Shown: piece after piece, positions 41,735-52,162 of the stretch
Numbering within the stretch: the stretch's first letter is position 1
Layout: each line of letters opens with the position of its first letter
Source: CAWELS01 sp964468205
GTDB lineage: Bacteria; Acidobacteriota; Terriglobia; Bryobacterales; Bryobacteraceae
DNA length: 64,000 bases
NCBI GenBank assembly: GCA_964468205.1
Contig: CAYXVG010000038.1
Coordinates: 7,605-71,604, forward strand
Reading direction: 5' to 3'
Notes under the pieces: model-generated
What the model was told of the DNA's origin: nothing
The model's input: only the letters and a program-made list of their open reading frames with translations
Database searches by the model: none
Translations under genes and position numbers: made by a program

Positions 41735-42730
41735 ATGAGCATTTCAAGACGAAGCTTCCTCGAGTCGGCGACCTTTGCCGCGCTGGCGGGACGGGCGATG
41801 GCCGGAACCACGGTGGACAGCAAGACCGGGATGCCGATGCGCACGCTCGGCAGGACCGGCGTCCAGGTATCCCTCCTCGGGATGGGCGCGGGGAGCCGGT
41901 GGCTGATGCACAAGGAAGAGGACCAGGCGCTGGCGGCTTTGAACCGGCTACTCGAGGCCGGCGTCAACTACCTGGACAGCGCGGTCTCCTATGGCAATGG
42001 CGAAAGCGAGCGCCGGATGGGCCTGTTCCTGAAAGAGCGCCGCAAGGACGTCTTTCTGGTGACGAAGATCGCCCCGCGCGGCTACGACGAGGTGATGAGA
42101 ACTTACGAGGAGTCGCTCAGCCGCCTCAAGACGGACCGGGTGGATCTGTTGCACATGCACCATCTCAGTGGGGCCGACGACCTCGCCGCCATTGAGGCGC
42201 CCGACGGAGCGCTGAAGGCAATGTACAAGATCCGCGACCAGAAGATGGCCCGTTTCATCGGGGTCACCTGCCACGCCGATCCGGCGGTGCTGAAAACCTG
42301 CCTCGAACGCCACGACCTCGACTGCACGCAGATCGCGTTGAACGCGGGCTTGATGGGCGGTTCCAAGCCGAGCAACGTCCGGGGTTACTCGCCGAGCTTC
42401 GAAGAGGTCGCACTGCCCGCCGCGCTCAAGAAGAACATGGGCGTCACGGCGATGAAGGTCTACGCCCAGGACAAGCTGCTTCCGGACGGAGCGCCGGCCG
42501 ATCTGGTGCGCTACGCGATGACTCTGCCGGTGGCCTCGGCGGTGATCGGCATGCCGAAGATGGAGTTCGTGGAACAGAACATCCAGTTCGCCAAGAGCTT
42601 CCAGCCGATGTCGAAGGACGACATGAAAAGCCTTTCGCGGCGGCTCTCCGCCGCCAGGAAGGCCGAGATCGACGCCTATTTCGCCCACCACGCCGACGCC
42701 TGCGACGAGCATGGCATGCACCTGGCTTAA
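41735..42730 (+). CDS. Tat-exported aldo/keto reductase
   Basis: A 331-residue aldo/keto reductase with a twin-arginine signal (SRRSFLESATFAALAG), so it is probably folded and exported with its cofactor. The barrel shows MRTLGRTGVQVSLLGMGAG, the catalytic tetrad residues in LDSAVSYGNGESERRMG (Asp, Tyr), VFLVTKIAPRG (Lys) and DLLHMHHLSGADD (His), then FIGVTCHADP. AGGAG lies upstream of the ATG. Exported AKRs are common in Acidobacteriota and Planctomycetota, but their substrates are poorly known. It converges with the DegP gene over a strong hairpin. Confidence 0.9.
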   Translation: MSISRRSFLESATFAALAGRAMAGTTVDSKTGMPMRTLGRTGVQVSLLGMGAGSRWLMHKEEDQALAALNRLLEAGVNYLDSAVSYGNGESERRMGLFLKERRKDVFLVTKIAPRGYDEVMRTYEESLSRLKTDRVDLLHMHHLSGADDLAAIEAPDGALKAMYKIRDQKMARFIGVTCHADPAVLKTCLERHDLDCTQIALNAGLMGGSKPSNVRGYSPSFEEVALPAALKKNMGVTAMKVYAQDKLLPDGAPADLVRYAMTLPVASAVIGMPKMEFVEQNIQFAKSFQPMSKDDMKSLSRRLSAARKAEIDAYFAHHADACDEHGMHLA

Positions 42731-42759
42731 CGGGCAGACCGGGTTTCCGGTTTCCGGCA

Positions 42760-42790
42760 GCGCGAAGCCCGGATTATAAGGGCTTCGCGC
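42760..42790. terminator. Bidirectional hairpin terminator
   Basis: A perfect 11-base stem, GCGCGAAGCCC with GGGCTTCGCGC, encloses a nine-base loop. It lies between the convergent aldo/keto reductase (+) and DegP (-) genes, so it can end transcription from both sides. There is no strong T-run on either side, so it may need Rho or work as an attenuating structure. Confidence 0.75.
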
Positions 42791-42810
42791 ATCACACCTG
42801 ACTGCCTGCG

Positions 42811-44307
<1,497 letters not shown>

Positions 44308-44328
44308 GCTTCCTCCTTTCCTGGCGCG

Positions 44329-45237
44329 CTAACCACGCCATCCTTCCCGCACCCGGACCTTGAAGTCCTCGCGCTTGTCCTCGATGACCTGGAACGCTTC
44401 GAGCTCGATCCGGTGGAACTCGCCGTCGTCCGGGATTTGAGAGTCGTAGACGATGCGGTATTGATGTGCGAGCGTTTGCATGATTCCTTCCATCACATTG
44501 AGAAACGCGGCTTCAAACCGCGGGAACCAGGCCTCGCCACCGGTTTTTTGGGCCAGCATTCTGAAGAAGGCCTCGGCCTGGGTGAGTTCCATCCGGGCCA
44601 TCGTCGTCAGGCTGGCCTCGTATCGCCCGCGGAGGAGCGAGCCGGCGCCGACGCAGTAGATCGTCACGTTCGCGCGCTCCGCTATTCTCTTCACCTCATT
44701 TAGCGGGCGGGCGCTGAAGGTGTCCAGACCCGAGCCGATGACGATCAGCACGCGCCGGCCAGAGAGCCGGTCCATTTTGTCGAGCATCTCGTAGACGGCG
44801 TCGTAGGTGTTCACCTCGCGCCATGCCGGGTAAGGGAGGCCGCGAAAAGCGTTTAGGATATTGCCGCGCAGCCGGGTGAAGTCAACCGGTATCTCGAGGG
44901 TGTGCGAGAACGTGGCGAGAGCGTACCAGTGTCCCTCGGGCGCCCGCCGATGGAATCCTTCGATGGCCGCAAGAATGTCATTGAAGTAGATCCAAGAGCC
45001 GCGGCTGTACTCGACGAGCAGGGCGATGGCGGCTTTCTCCTCCGGCGGAGCTAAACGGAACGGCCGCAGCTCTCCGCCTTCATAGAGGTGGAAGTTTTCC
45101 TCCGTGAGTCCGCCGATCAGAGCGCCGTCTTTCTCGACCGTTGCGTAGAGCGACACTTCCCGCGCCAGGGCGGCCGGGGCTAGCAACGCCAGCGCCAGGA
45201 CGGGGGCAAACGACCTCAGGAGACCGGAAGCGAGCAT
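44329..45237 (-). CDS. VWA-like protein, secreted (acidobacterial type)
   Basis: The 302-residue product has a signal peptide (residues 7-25) and matches the VWFA-related acidobacterial domain: EVSLYATVEKDGALIGGLTEENFHLYEGGE, then IALLVEYSRGSW, DAVYEMLDKMDRLSGRRVLIVIGSGLD and ANVTIYCVGAG. The metal-binding DxSxS of true VWA domains reads EYSRGS, so the metal site is altered, which is common in this subgroup. The domain probably mediates protein binding in the envelope. Its ATG overlaps the end of the M48 gene by 22 bases. Confidence 0.82.
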   Translation of the reverse strand: MLASGLLRSFAPVLALALLAPAALAREVSLYATVEKDGALIGGLTEENFHLYEGGELRPFRLAPPEEKAAIALLVEYSRGSWIYFNDILAAIEGFHRRAPEGHWYALATFSHTLEIPVDFTRLRGNILNAFRGLPYPAWREVNTYDAVYEMLDKMDRLSGRRVLIVIGSGLDTFSARPLNEVKRIAERANVTIYCVGAGSLLRGRYEASLTTMARMELTQAEAFFRMLAQKTGGEAWFPRFEAAFLNVMEGIMQTLAHQYRIVYDSQIPDDGEFHRIELEAFQVIEDKREDFKVRVREGWRG

Positions 45238-46706
45238 ATCGTCTCGATTCTCCCTTCCCCCGGCTCGTATTCAATCTTCTCGGGCGCCGGGCAGCTTTCA
45301 TCCGGAGCGAGCAGACTCGGCCGGTCTTCCTCTTCTTCTTCCGCCTCGGCCGTGACCTTCTTGAGCTCTTCCTTCATCTGCCCGAAGGCGGCCGTTTGGC
45401 GGATGAGGTTCTCCTTCTCCGGCAGAAAGAGAATCTCGCGTTTGGATTCCACCATCCGCTCGTAGAACGGCGGATGGGTGCGGAACCAGCTCAAACCCCT
45501 GACGTAGCCCTCGCGGGTAGCCATCTTGTCGAAGAAACGAATGAAGCCGGTGGGGTCGTAGCCGGCCTTCCAAGCGTACTGCACACCGAGTTGATCCGCC
45601 TCGAGCTCGAAGTCACGGCTCACGCCAAGCAGGTCGAGACTGAGCACCATTCCGAGGCCGTAGAAGCCGTACTGGAGGGCGTAGTACATTCCAATGCTCG
45701 CCACCCCGCCCGTGAGAACCAGAGCCGCCACTTGCGCGGCTTGATAGATGATGGAGGAGACGGTGGCCCGCTTCATCAAACGGCGCCCGTGACGGGCGGT
45801 CACGTGGGCGATTTCATGGGCGATGACGCCGGCAAGCTGCGCTTCGTCCTCGGCGGCTTCGAGCAGACCGCGCTGGAGGGACAGGAAGCCCCCCGGCAAG
45901 GCAAAGGCGTTGATTTCCTTGGAATTGAGTACGGTCACGTTGATCGGCACCTGCAAATCCGAGTGGCGGGCGATCTTCGAGGCGAGGTCGCGCACGTATT
46001 GGCGCACGGCCTCGTTCTCGATCTCCGGAGGCATCAGTCCGGTCCGCTTTAACTCGTCCACCGCGTCGCGCCCGGTCTTGACGTCTTTCTCCTGATCCCG
46101 GCCAACCTCGCGGAAGCCGATGTCTTCGACATCGCTCCACCGGCGGTTGTGGAACTCCCCGGTCTCAAGCCGGCGCTGAATCTCGCGGTACTCGTCCGGC
46201 CACTTCTCGATCACGTCAAGCTTGGCGAGGCGGTTTGAGTAGGCGACGGGAACGGCGTGCCCGGCCAGCATTTCGGCGTCTTTCTTCTGCAGGCGAGCGT
46301 TCTGGATCCGGCAGTGAAGCTGACGGCGCTGCTCGGCGTCGAGACCGGCGGTGCGGCGCTTCAGCTCATCCTGTGCGGCCCGCAGGTCCTCGTCCTCGCG
46401 TTTGGCGCGGTCATTCCACAATTTGACACAGTATTTCCGAGAGTCTTTGAGGTACTTCCGCATACTGTCGATCTGCCCACGACTGAACTCCAAGGTGGGA
46501 GCGGCTTCGAACAACTCGTCATAGGAGAGGAGGATCGCCTCCCGGAGCGGGTCGAAGACGGCGGGGGGGAGGTCGGGCTGCGGGGGGACCGACGCCGCGG
46601 GCGCCACAGTGGGCGCGAGAAGAAGCTCGACGGAAATGATTGCGATCAGGGCGCGGACGTCAAGCTGCTTGATAAGGGAAACGTATTCGGAAATCTTGCT
46701 TCTCAT
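45216..46706 (-). CDS. M48 family metalloprotease
   Basis: A zinc metalloprotease of the M48 (HtpX/YfgC-like) family, 496 residues from ATG 46706, which has GGGAGG about ten bases upstream. The longer frame to 46817 is less likely. An N-terminal hydrophobic segment (ALIAIISVELLLAPTVAPAA) anchors or exports it. The zinc site is VIAHEIAHVTARHGRRLM, and FELEADQLGVQYAWKAGYDP supplies the third ligand. Two hydrophobic stretches (ASIGMYYALQYGFYGLGMVL) follow. The first 200 residues are charged and helical. It overlaps the VWA gene and may act with DegP on misfolded envelope proteins. Confidence 0.88.
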   Translation of the reverse strand: MRSKISEYVSLIKQLDVRALIAIISVELLLAPTVAPAASVPPQPDLPPAVFDPLREAILLSYDELFEAAPTLEFSRGQIDSMRKYLKDSRKYCVKLWNDRAKREDEDLRAAQDELKRRTAGLDAEQRRQLHCRIQNARLQKKDAEMLAGHAVPVAYSNRLAKLDVIEKWPDEYREIQRRLETGEFHNRRWSDVEDIGFREVGRDQEKDVKTGRDAVDELKRTGLMPPEIENEAVRQYVRDLASKIARHSDLQVPINVTVLNSKEINAFALPGGFLSLQRGLLEAAEDEAQLAGVIAHEIAHVTARHGRRLMKRATVSSIIYQAAQVAALVLTGGVASIGMYYALQYGFYGLGMVLSLDLLGVSRDFELEADQLGVQYAWKAGYDPTGFIRFFDKMATREGYVRGLSWFRTHPPFYERMVESKREILFLPEKENLIRQTAAFGQMKEELKKVTAEAEEEEEDRPSLLAPDESCPAPEKIEYEPGEGRIETICSLPVS

Positions 46707-46777
46707 GCCGTCAACACCTCCCGGCAGTTGCCAACAGGAAAAGGCTAGATTCGGGGTGGCTGGGCCACTTGTCTTGT

Positions 46778-46795
46778 TTCGTCTGGTGAGACGAA
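46778..46795. promoter_or_regulatory. Perfect 7-bp inverted repeat upstream of the M48 gene
   Basis: TTCGTCT and AGACGAA flank a GGTG loop, 72-89 bases upstream of the M48 start. The symmetry fits an operator or a small RNA hairpin. It lies in an AT-richer stretch unlike its surroundings. No bound regulator is known. Confidence 0.4.
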
Positions 46796-47519
46796 TACTA
46801 CACAATCTTGGTTTCATAAAATATGATGGCTATTCGCTCAACTATAGTCACTGCCAGTAGGCCGCGCCGAGGAACGGATTCTCGGGAAGTTGCCGGTTTT
46901 GTGAAGGGGCCGTGATACCAAAGCGGATGTTAGTGCGTGAAGCCGTCGGCAAAGATCCTGTCCCCCAGCGCTCCGGGATGAACACTACTTCAAGGTGTTA
47001 CGTGTGTGGATGGTATTCTATATAACTGATAACTGATCTCTTTTCTTGGAGTTGTACGTATCTTTTTTTGTAATCTTACATGCGAAACCAACACTTACGG
47101 TTCGTGTACTTAGAAGCGCGTCAGACCACGAGAGGGAGCAGCCGGACAGGCGGCCGGCGAGCTTGCCGGGGCAGTACTCACGCTGAGATTCGACGGCGCC
47201 GCAGCGTGGCGACGCCTCGCGAACCTGGAGTCAATTGTGAGGCGCGGATCGTGGGCCTTCTGCTGAAAGGTTAGACCCATACCGCGCACGGCAGGAGGAG
47301 GAACGGTTGTAACTGCCTGGAAATGTTGCTCCGATTTTTTTGGAAATCGATGTGAATCGCTGAAGGCCATTAGTTCGGCACGGATCCCAGCCACCGAACG
47401 GGTAGGCGGGAAGCCGCTACGTCAGCGGGGGTTCTCCGGCGGAGTAGCTGGAGGTCCCGCACATGCTGGCCGCCCGTAAGTAATGTTGCCCATGAAGCCG
47501 GCGCAAAGGGTCCAGGCGG
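46796..47519. other. Low-coding stretch
   Basis: About 720 bases without a supportable gene. The left part (46980-47100) is unusually AT-rich and includes TCTATATAACTGATAACTGA and a T7 run near 47065, which could hold a promoter or a terminator. The right part is GC-rich and noncoding. Short frames on both strands have no recognisable content. Confidence 0.5.
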
Positions 47520-47842
47520 TCAATGGGAGCGATCCTCTCGGAGCATTCGCTTTGCCGGGGGGAATCGACCGGCGGTTTCGCGCCTCGAGCGCAGCCTCCG
47601 CGTCTGTTCGAGCAACGCCTGGGAGCGGACGCATTCGCTTGGGACGGCCACGTTGTTGGCGAGCTTCGATGCGGCGCCTGAAGGGGCGGTGTACGGGAGA
47701 CGCATTCGCTTGGGACGGCCACGTTGTTGGCGAGCAGTTTCAGGAGTTCCGCGGAGATGGAAGTTCGGTTTCGCCGGGCACGGGCGCGGAGCGCTTCATA
47801 TAGGTCGTCGGGGATTTTCGGAAGGTAATAGAGTGGGCACGG
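47520..47842 (-). pseudogene. Ribbon-helix-helix (FitA/VapB-type) antitoxin, broken by a tandem duplication
   Basis: The upstream part reads YYLPKIPDDLYEALRARARR then NRTSISAELLKLLANN, a clear Arc/FitA-like ribbon-helix-helix domain. It continues in another frame as LANNVAVPSECVRSQALLEQ, TRRLRSRRETAGRF and a REDRSH terminus, typical of the C-terminal tail of such antitoxins. The frame change is caused by a 71-base tandem duplication (copies at 47628-47664 and 47699-47735), because 71 is not a multiple of three. No start codon fits upstream and no PIN toxin follows, so this is a lone remnant. Confidence 0.7.
47628..47735. repeat. 37-bp direct repeat pair, 71-bp period
   Basis: Identical 37-base copies lie at 47628-47664 and 47699-47735, both containing GCATTCGCTTGGGACGGCCA. 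The 34 bases between them differ. The arrangement is a two-copy duplication inside the antitoxin remnant, not a CRISPR: there is no third repeat, no regular spacer set and no cas gene. Confidence 0.9.
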
Positions 47843-47942
47843 CTTCTCAGGCCAAATCGAGCAAATCCATCGAATAGCGGAATAGCCCGGGTGGGCCGGG
47901 AGAGACGCCGTTCGGATTTGCGCGGCGGGCGGCACTTTCCGC

Positions 47943-48054
47943 CGTTGCATTCCGGCGTGGTGGATTGCGGAGCCTGTGCGGTCCGGATGGCGCTCGGACA
48001 GCTACTCGCAGACCCAGTTGCATTCCGGCGTGGTGGATTGCGGAGCCTGTGCGG
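47943..48054. repeat. 38-bp direct repeat pair, 74-bp period
   Basis: Identical 38-base copies lie at 47943-47980 and 48017-48054, each starting GTTGCATTCCGGCGTGGTGG. They sit just upstream of the sulfatase start at 48078. The 36 bases between them differ. The copies might hold promoter or operator sequence for the sulfatase, but that is inference. Confidence 0.9.
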
Positions 48055-48077
48055 GAGGGAATACGATACGCACGAGA

Positions 48078-49565
48078 ATGAGATTCTTGATTGCTGTTTT
48101 TGTGTCCTTCGCTTGTGCGCTGGGGGCGCAGGAGCCCGCGTTTCGGCCGGCGCCGGCAAGAAACGTGCTGCTGATCACGTTCGATGACTTGCGGCAGGAT
48201 ACACCCGGGTTTAACGGCGGGCCGGCGAAGACGCCGCAGATGGACCGGCTGGCGGCGGTGTCGGCGAATTTCAAGAATGCGATGACAACGGTGGGGTTGT
48301 GCTCGCCGTCGCGGGCAACGTTGTTCACCGGGCGTTACGGGCACCAGACCGGGCTCGACGACAATGTCTTCGTCTGGCACTCGCGGCTGACGAATCTCTC
48401 CTACCGGGAGACTACGTTGATTGAGTGGGCGCGGGAAGCAGGGTACTTCACGGGCTACTTCGGCAAGTGGCATCTGGGGCCGGACGGGCCAATCCGCCGC
48501 GGGGCGCACCGCTTCAACGACGAGGGATTCGAGAGGCGCGGAAAGCCGGGCAGCTACCGGCAGCCGAAGGGGCATGAGGATATCAAACGCTACTACGAGC
48601 CGCACCGGTCCTTCGCCGAGAAGCCCGAATACTACGGCACGCGGAAAGGGACGTTCGAGGATACGCGGGAGTTCCGCTACACGCAACAGGCCGTTTCGTT
48701 TCTGAACGAGGCGAGCGAACGGAAGCGTCCGTTCCTGCTGTGCGTGAACTACAATGGCCCGCACCCGCCCTACGTTACGCCGGCTCCGTTCAACCGGATG
48801 TATTCGCCGGAGCAGGTGCAGCCGCCCCCTAACTTCCTGCACCGCAGCGAGGCGAAGCCGCGCTATCAGAACGACATTCTCTGGTACTGGCACGACACCG
48901 GCCACCTCAGCGGGACCGACTGGCGGCGGATGAATTCCTATTACTGGGGTTTCCTCTCGATGCTGGATCTGTTCGTGGGGCAACTGCTCGATGCATTGGA
49001 GCAGACAGGCGTCATGGAGGAGACGATGATCGTGATGGCGGGCGACCAGGGGAGCATGCTGGGCGAGCACGGTCTCTACGACAAGGGGCCGTACGCTTAC
49101 GAGGAGTTGATGCGGATACCGCTGCTGGTGCGCGTTCCGGAAGCCGGAGGGCGAACGGTGGAGCGGCAGGTCTCCATAGTCGACATCAACGAGACGGTGG
49201 TGGATTGGCTCGGACTGCGGCCCGGGAGGGGGAAGCGCTTCAGCCGGTCGCTGCTGCCGCTGGCGAGGGGGGAGTCCGGGACATGGAGCGGCGTGGCGGA
49301 CGAGGCGTTCTACCGCTATGAGTGGTACAACGGCAAGTGGTACGGGATCCGTACGATCCGGACGCCGGAGTGGAAGTACTGCTGGAATCCGGTGGGAGTG
49401 GATGAGCTGTATCACCTGGTGGACGATCCATACGAGCTCAAAAACCGGATCAGCGATCCGGCGGCGGAGGGGGCGCTCGGCCGGCTTCGCGGGCGGCTCC
49501 AGAGGCATCTGGAGGAGACGGAGGATCCGCTGGCGGAGCGGTACCGGGAGGAGTACGGGCTGTAG
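48078..49565 (+). CDS. Sulfatase, secreted (third in window)
   Basis: A 495-residue type I sulfatase from ATG 48078, which begins a Sec signal peptide (residues 1-17); the open frame extends upstream to 47976, but only through the direct repeat. NVLLITFDDLRQDTPGFN gives the first metal site; CSPSRATLFTGRYGHQTG is the formylglycine signature; YFGKWHLGPDG, VNYNGPHPPYVTPAPF and MAGDQGSMLGEHGLYDKG follow. The C-terminus carries WKYCWNPVGVDELYHLVDDP, as in heparan-type or iduronate-like sulfatases. Substrate unassigned. Confidence 0.93.
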   Translation: MRFLIAVFVSFACALGAQEPAFRPAPARNVLLITFDDLRQDTPGFNGGPAKTPQMDRLAAVSANFKNAMTTVGLCSPSRATLFTGRYGHQTGLDDNVFVWHSRLTNLSYRETTLIEWAREAGYFTGYFGKWHLGPDGPIRRGAHRFNDEGFERRGKPGSYRQPKGHEDIKRYYEPHRSFAEKPEYYGTRKGTFEDTREFRYTQQAVSFLNEASERKRPFLLCVNYNGPHPPYVTPAPFNRMYSPEQVQPPPNFLHRSEAKPRYQNDILWYWHDTGHLSGTDWRRMNSYYWGFLSMLDLFVGQLLDALEQTGVMEETMIVMAGDQGSMLGEHGLYDKGPYAYEELMRIPLLVRVPEAGGRTVERQVSIVDINETVVDWLGLRPGRGKRFSRSLLPLARGESGTWSGVADEAFYRYEWYNGKWYGIRTIRTPEWKYCWNPVGVDELYHLVDDPYELKNRISDPAAEGALGRLRGRLQRHLEETEDPLAERYREEYGL

Positions 49566-49684
49566 GGGGGCGGGCGAGGCCTGGTGGCGGGCGAGGCGGC
49601 TTTTCGCTGGCCGGGTGAAAGGAACCCCCTGCTGGCGGCATTTCCATATCGAGCGCGCAACGGAGCGCGTTATGATCGCTTGGT

Positions 49685-50098
49685 ATGAAGTCTCATACCG
49701 CGTATTTATGGTTTCACACGAAGAAGCACCGCGAGTTCATCAACATCACCGGAGAGGTGGAGGAGGCGGTAGCCAAGAGCGGCGTCCAGGAAGGCCTGGC
49801 GCTGGTTTCGGCGATGCACATCACCGCGGCGGTGTGGGTGAACGATGCCGAGGACGGGCTTCTTCAGGATATCGATGAGTGGCTTGAGAAGCTGGCGCCG
49901 TTCCGGCAGGACTACCGGCATCACCGGACGGGCGAGACCAACGGCGATTCGCATTTGAAGAATCTGCTGGTGCATAACCAGACGATCCTTCCCATCACGG
50001 ATGGCAAGCTGGATCTCGGTCCGTGGCAGGCGGTTTACTACGCCGAGTTCGACGGGCAGCGGCGGAAGCGGGCCATCATCAAGATCATCGGCGAGTAG
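49685..50098 (+). CDS. YjbQ/UPF0047 family protein (second copy)
   Basis: A 137-residue YjbQ-family protein, closer to the canonical type than the paralogue at 40058. It shows AMHITAAVWVNDAEDGLLQDI, YRHHRTGETNGDSHLKNLLV with the conserved His residues, and LGPWQAVYYAEFDGQRRKR. No Shine-Dalgarno is obvious. It follows a sulfatase after 119 bases and precedes the DUF4139 gene by 43 bases. Function is unproven for the family; some members complement thiamine-phosphate synthesis. Two copies in one 64-kb window may reflect different roles. Confidence 0.9.
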   Translation: MKSHTAYLWFHTKKHREFINITGEVEEAVAKSGVQEGLALVSAMHITAAVWVNDAEDGLLQDIDEWLEKLAPFRQDYRHHRTGETNGDSHLKNLLVHNQTILPITDGKLDLGPWQAVYYAEFDGQRRKRAIIKIIGE

Positions 50099-50141
50099 GC
50101 GGCCGGCGGACGAAGCGGCCGGCAAAGTTGGGAGGACCATG

Positions 50142-52121
50142 ATGTGGCGGATGATTGGGCTTTTGGCCTGTTTTGCAATGGGCGCGGCGGCGGAGCTGCC
50201 GGTGAAGAAGGTAGTGCTGTACAAGCACGGCGTTGGATACTTCGAGCGGTCGGGCGAGTTAGGCCCGGGCGAGTCGGCGCGGCTGGATTTCAAGGCGGAC
50301 GAGATGAACGACGTGTTGAAGTCGCTGACGCTGCAAGTCTCCGGCGGTGAAAAGGTGGCGGCGCTGCGGTATGACGCCAGCGAATCGACCGAGGCGCGGC
50401 TGTCGAAGTTCCCGCTGCGGCTGGACCCGCAGCAGCCGCTGGTGCATCTGCTCGATCAGCTCAAGGGCGAAACGCTCACGATCTCCTACGGTGACGTCCG
50501 AAGCGAGACGGGCATGATCGTGGGGGCCAGGCTCGTGCCGGCCACCCAGGAGCGGCCGCAAGCCGAGGAAGCGACGCTCCTGCTTGAGTCGGGCGAGATG
50601 GTGGTCCGGCCGCTCGCGGGGGCGACCATCCGGTTCGAGGAACCGGAGTTGCAGCTCCAGTTGCGGGATTACCTGCGGGTGCTGGCCGGGGCGCGGTCGC
50701 AGGAAAAACGCAGCGTCTACATTGATTCCACCGACTCGGGCCGCCGGGAGCTCCGGGCGAGCTACATGATCCCGGCGCCGGTGTGGAAGTCGAGCTACCG
50801 GTTGATTTTCGCCGGGGAAGGCAAACCGGTGCTGGAAGGCTGGGCGATTGTGGACAACACGACGGGCGATGACTGGAACAACGTGCAGTTGTCGCTGGTA
50901 TCCGGCCGGCCGATCTCTTTCATCAGCCGGCTCTACGAGCCGAAACATGTGAAGCGTCCGGTGGCGGAGTTGCCGGAGGACCGGGTTGAGGGCCCGCAGG
51001 TTCACGCCGGGGCGTTGCAGTCGAAGTCGGCAGCGCCGGCGCCGGAGGCTCCACGGGCGGCGGAGATGCGCACGCTCGGAATGGCGGGCGCGGATGAAGC
51101 CGCGGAACCCGGGCGCGTGGCGGGATTCGCGCGGAGCAGCGTCGCTGCGAGCGCGGAGGGCCGGGAGATCGGGGAGCTTTTCGAGTACTCTTTCGCGGCG
51201 CCGGTAACCGTGCGGCAGAACGAATCCGCGATGCTGCCGTTTCTGCAACAGGAGATCGATTCGCGAAAGATTCTGGTCTATACGGGGAATTCCACGCACC
51301 CGCTGCATGCGGCGGAGTTGACGAATTCGACCGGGAAGACGCTCGACGGGGGTCCCATCACCGTGTTTGAAGGCGGAGCGTATGGAGGTGAGGCGTTGAT
51401 GGAGACGCTGAAGCCGGGCGATGAGCGGCTCATCAGCTATGGGATCGACCTCGGCACGCGGATCTCCACGGCCTTCGATTCGGACCGGCAGCGGGTGCGT
51501 GAAGTGCACATGCGGCGCGGGGTGCTGACGGCGAGATCCTCGATCCGGGAAACCCGCACTTACACTATCCGCAATATCGATCAGAAACAGAAGACCCTGG
51601 TGATTGAGCATCAGGCGCGGCCGGGGTACCAGCTCATTGACCGGACGCCAGACGAGAAGACGGCCAACGCCTACCGGTTCGAAGTGGAGCTGGCCGCCGG
51701 CGCCTCCGAGACGTTTCCAGTGGTAGAGGAGCGGGTGCTCACGAATACCATAGCCGTGGCCAATCTGACGCCCGACGTGCTGGTCACCTATGTAGAGAAC
51801 AAAGAGATCAGCGAGCAGGCGCGGGCGCGATTGCGGGAGATTCTTGATGTGAAGCGGCAGATCGCCGCAGTGGACAGCGAGTTGCAGAATATCGAGGCCG
51901 AGCGGCGGAGCCTGGCCGAGGACCAGGAGCGGCTACGGCAGAACATCAGCAGTCTGAGCCGGGTAAGCGGCCAACAGGGCCAGGTGGAGAAGTACGCGGC
52001 GCAACTGGCGGAGCAGGAGACGCGCATGGCGGCGATGCGGGACGAGTTGAGCGAACTCAAGAAGAAGAAAATGGAGTTCGAAAGAGCGCTCGCGCAATTG
52101 ATTGAAACGATGGAGTTCTGA
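50142..52121 (+). CDS. DUF4139 domain protein, secreted
   Basis: A 659-residue exported protein (signal peptide about 1-17). The ATG at 50142 is six bases after GGAGG and preferred to the adjacent ATG at 50139. The main body has KKVVLYKHGVGYFERSGEL at the N-terminus and SYMIPAPVWKSSYRLIFAGE, GWAIVDNTTGDDWNNVQLSL and LVSGRPISFISRLYEPK, all typical of DUF4139 (mucoidy-inhibitor-like) proteins. A Pro/Ala-rich linker follows at about 300-350. The last 90 residues form a strong coiled coil (LQNIEAERRSLAEDQERLRQ and QLAEQETRMAAMRDELSELK). The role is unknown; probably an envelope scaffold. Confidence 0.85.
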   Translation: MWRMIGLLACFAMGAAAELPVKKVVLYKHGVGYFERSGELGPGESARLDFKADEMNDVLKSLTLQVSGGEKVAALRYDASESTEARLSKFPLRLDPQQPLVHLLDQLKGETLTISYGDVRSETGMIVGARLVPATQERPQAEEATLLLESGEMVVRPLAGATIRFEEPELQLQLRDYLRVLAGARSQEKRSVYIDSTDSGRRELRASYMIPAPVWKSSYRLIFAGEGKPVLEGWAIVDNTTGDDWNNVQLSLVSGRPISFISRLYEPKHVKRPVAELPEDRVEGPQVHAGALQSKSAAPAPEAPRAAEMRTLGMAGADEAAEPGRVAGFARSSVAASAEGREIGELFEYSFAAPVTVRQNESAMLPFLQQEIDSRKILVYTGNSTHPLHAAELTNSTGKTLDGGPITVFEGGAYGGEALMETLKPGDERLISYGIDLGTRISTAFDSDRQRVREVHMRRGVLTARSSIRETRTYTIRNIDQKQKTLVIEHQARPGYQLIDRTPDEKTANAYRFEVELAAGASETFPVVEERVLTNTIAVANLTPDVLVTYVENKEISEQARARLREILDVKRQIAAVDSELQNIEAERRSLAEDQERLRQNISSLSRVSGQQGQVEKYAAQLAEQETRMAAMRDELSELKKKKMEFERALAQLIETMEF

Positions 52122-52162
52122 GCGGGAAGTAGTGGGAAACGCTCATGTTACACTGAAGAGCG

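Noticed and set aside
47628..48054. Possible mini-CRISPR
   Set aside because: The repeats are only two copies each, of different sequence, with no cas genes or leader.
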